Origin: Actinidia chinensis
Taxonomy: Eukaryota > Streptophyta > Magnoliopsida > Ericales > Actinidiaceae
Assembly (NCBI GenBank): GCA_009663005.1
Contig: CM018906.1
Location: 23,323,236-23,333,235, forward strand
Direction of reading: 5' to 3'
Length of the DNA stretch: 10,000 nt
Shown one piece after another: positions 7,905-10,000 of the stretch (position 1 is the first letter of the stretch; each line of letters begins with the position of its first letter). A program made the position numbers and the translations under genes. Under the pieces are notes generated by a model. The model did no database searches. It had not been told where the DNA came from and was given only the letters and a program-made list of their open reading frames with translations.

Positions 7905-8100
7905 GGGCAGCCAAAGCAAGTCATTGGCATACATTTACGAGCAATGGGCAACTATGGCACGTAGTTGCCATGTACTTGCCTAGTCATGGACAATATTGGC
8001 ATGTCAATGGCACCCATTTGCTCAGCCATGGGCTAGATTGGAATGTCAATCGCACACATTAGCCCAATAATGGGCAACCAAGGCAAGTCATTGGCACACA
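7905..8100. repeat. Higher-order repeat segment, copy A
   Basis: This run of variant units includes GCCAAAGCAAGTCATTGGCA, a GGCACGTAGTTG...TGTACTTGCC unit (7956-7980), a GGCACCCATTTGCTCAGCC unit and TTGGAATGTCAATCGCAC (8038). The same variants recur in the same order at 8712-8900, offset 808 bp at the first marker and 788 bp at the last. Confidence 0.7.
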
Positions 8101-8711
8101 TTTGCCCAGCAATAGGCAGCCATGGCTAGTAATTGGCACATATTTGCCCAACCATAGGGCAGCTTTGGAATGTCGATGGCACACAATTGCCTAACATTGG
8201 CACCCATGGCATGTTGTTGGCACACATTTGCCCAACCATGAGGCAACATTGGCAAGTCGTTAGCTCACATTTGCCCAGCCATGGGGCAACATTGGCATGT
8301 CGATGGCACACAATTGAATTGCAATGGGTAGCCATGGCAAGTCATTGGCACACATTTGCTCAGCCATTGGGGTAGTATTAGCAAGTCATTGGCACACATT
8401 TGCCCATCCATGGGGCATCCATGGGCAAGTCATTAACACATATTTGCCCAGCCATGGGGCAACCATGGCAACTTAATGGCATGTCAATGGCATACAATTG
8501 GCCAACCATGGAGCAGAATTGGCAAGTTGTTAGTACACATTTGCCCTATAATGGGCAGCCATGGCAAGTCATTGGCATGCATTTACCAAGCCATGGGGTG
8601 GTATTGGTATATCGATGGCACATATTTGCCTAGAAATGGGCAGCCATGGCACAAATTTAACCATACATAGGGCGGCATTGGAATGTCAATCGCACATAAT
8701 TACCCAGCAAT

Positions 8712-8900
8712 GGGCAGCCAAGGCAAATCATTGGCATAGATTTGCCTAGTAATGGGTAGCCATGACACGTAATTGGCATGTACTTGCCTAGCCATGGCAC
8801 CCATTTTGCTCAACCATGGGTAGCATTGGAATGTCAATCGCACACATTAGCCCAGCATTGGGCAACCAAGGCAAGTCATTGGAACACATTTGCCCAACAA
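8712..8900. repeat. Higher-order repeat segment, copy B
   Basis: It matches copy A in unit order, with about 20 bases missing near 8800, which explains the offset change from 808 to 788. Following units (8900-9060) continue to mirror 8100-8270 (GTAATTGG.ACATATTTGCC, then TGTCGATGGCACA.AATT, then a GTTGTTGG/GTTATTGG unit). Its left neighbour 8677-8790 also matches 9712-9825 at an offset of 1035. Confidence 0.7.
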
Positions 8901-9711
8901 TGGGCAGCCATGCAAAGTAATTGGTACATATTTGCCTAATCATGGGGCGGCATTGGCATGTCGATGGCACATAATTCCTAGCATTGGGCAACATTGGCAA
9001 GTTATTGGCAAATATTTGCCCCTGCCATGGAGCAACATTGGCAAGTTGTAGGCACACATTTTCCTAACAATGGGTAGCCATAAAAAGTCGATGGCACATA
9101 AATGCCTAGTAATGGGTAGCCATGGCAAGTTGTTGGCACATATTTTTCCAGCAATGAGCAACCATGAAAAATCATTGGCACACATTTTCCCAACCAAGGG
9201 CAGTATTGGCATGCAATGTCACACATTTGCCTAAGAATGGGCTACCATGGCAACTTCTTGGCACATAATTGCCCAACAATGGGCAGCCTTGGCAAGTAAT
9301 TGGCACACATCTGCCCAACCATAGGGCAACATTGGTATGACGATGGCACACATTTGCCTAGCCATGAGGCAGCATTGGCATGACAATGGCACACATTGCA
9401 CAGCATTGAGAAACCATGGCACACATTTTCCTAGCCATGTGGTGGCATTGGCATGTTGATGGCACACATTTTTCCAACTATGGGGTAGCAATAGCATGTC
9501 CATGGCACACATTTGCCTGGCTATGGGGTAGCATTGGCATGTTCATGGCTCACATTTGTCCATCCATGGGGCAACATTGGCAAGTTAATTACACACATTT
9601 ACCCAACCACGACACACATTTTCCTAACCATAGGGTAGCATTGCATGTCGATGGCACACATTTGCCTAACAATTGATACAAAGGAACACATTTGCCCAGC
9701 TATAGGGCAAC

Positions 9712-9840
9712 ATTAGAATGTCGATCGAACATAATTACCCAACAATAGGCAGCCAAGGCAAGTCGTTGGCACACATTTGCTTAGCAATGGGCAACCATGG
9801 CACGTAGTTGGCATGTGCTTGCTTAGCCATGGGCAACATT
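9712..9840. repeat. Higher-order repeat segment, copy C
   Basis: The unit order ATTAGAATGTCGATCG, ATAATTACCCA, GCCAAGGCAAGTC and GGCACGTAGTTGGCATGTGC reproduces 8677-8790 with a constant offset of 1035 bp (8677 to 9712; 8764 to 9799). This third block shows that the array grew by duplicating blocks of many units. Confidence 0.65.
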
Positions 9841-10000
9841 GGCATGTCGATGGCACCCATTTGCCTAGCACCCATTTGACTAACAATGGGGCAGCATTGG
9901 CATGTTGATGGCACCTATTATCTCAGTAACTGGCAGCCATGGCACACATTTGCTCAGCCATGGGGTAGCATTGGAATGTCGATAGCACACATTAGCCCAG

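Larger units (their letters stand above)
7401..10000. repeat. Satellite-like array of a degenerate 42-43 bp unit
   Basis: A unit close to TGGCACACATTTGCCCAGCC + ATGGGGCAGCATTGGCATGTCGA repeats without interruption to the window edge, giving about 60 copies in 2.6 kb. Spacings between successive TTTGCCC cores measured at 8146, 8189, 8230, 8273 and 8316 are 43, 41, 43 and 43. Units with CAATGGGCA are about 42 bp and those with CCATGGGGCA about 43 bp. Units have diverged considerably, with recurring subtypes (GCCATGGCAAGTCATTGG; CATTGGCATGTCGATGG; TTGGAATGTCAATCGCAC). There is no unique spacer and no coding gene. The many short open frames on both strands (Met-, His-, Cys-, Pro-rich) arise from the 42 bp unit being a multiple of three. 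I do not recognise the family. It starts right at the broken edge of the 25S fragment. Confidence 0.92.

Noticed and set aside
7272..9676. Many 60-93 codon frames on both strands with M.H.CP.MG-type repeats
   Set aside because: They follow the 42 bp unit, which is a multiple of three, and break when 43 bp units shift the frame. Equivalent frames occur on both strands and overlap, so they are by-products of the satellite and not a repeat protein family. The first (7272) also begins inside antisense 25S.
7401..10000. CRISPR-like array
   Set aside because: The periodicity is continuous with no conserved-repeat/unique-spacer division, units are diverged throughout, no cas genes are present, and the context is plant nuclear DNA.

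Overview
The window looks like repeat-rich, silent nuclear DNA from a land plant, most likely a seed plant with a large genome. It contains a decayed Ty1/copia retrotransposon, a probable Ty3/gypsy solo LTR, decayed nuclear 25S (28S) rRNA gene pieces and a long satellite-like array. I see no intact host protein gene, tRNA or functional rRNA. The species cannot be named from the sequence alone.

Layout. 1-186: AT-rich sequence just beyond the 25S 3' end, possibly old rDNA spacer. 187-718: minus-strand 3' part of a 25S rRNA pseudogene. 719-3295: long LTR of a copia element lying on the minus strand; it contains a CAG-rich tract (870-1360) and an internal tandem duplication of about 0.75 kb that carries the promoter-like region twice. 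3296-3309: polypurine tract. 3317-4753: broken copia pol (reverse transcriptase and RNase H). 4754-6508: probable gypsy solo LTR. 6511-6768: outer end of a second copia LTR. 6769-7400: a more 5' part of the 25S rRNA pseudogene, same strand. 7401-10000: tandem array of a degenerate 42-43 bp unit, about 60 copies, running off the window and showing higher-order repeats of about 0.8 and 1.03 kb.

How the pieces fit. The two 25S pieces are collinear and in the same orientation, but the roughly 0.8-1 kb of 25S that belongs between them is missing. The copia material sits exactly in that gap, with an LTR terminus touching rDNA on each side, yet the flanks show no matching target-site duplication. 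Inside it, the gypsy LTR joins copia RT sequence directly to the inside of a copia 5' LTR, again without a target-site duplication. One event would explain all of this: two copia copies sat at different places in one 25S gene, each carried a gypsy element, and recombination between the gypsy LTRs deleted everything between them. This is inference. The most unusual object is the satellite array, which begins directly at the broken edge of the 25S fragment.
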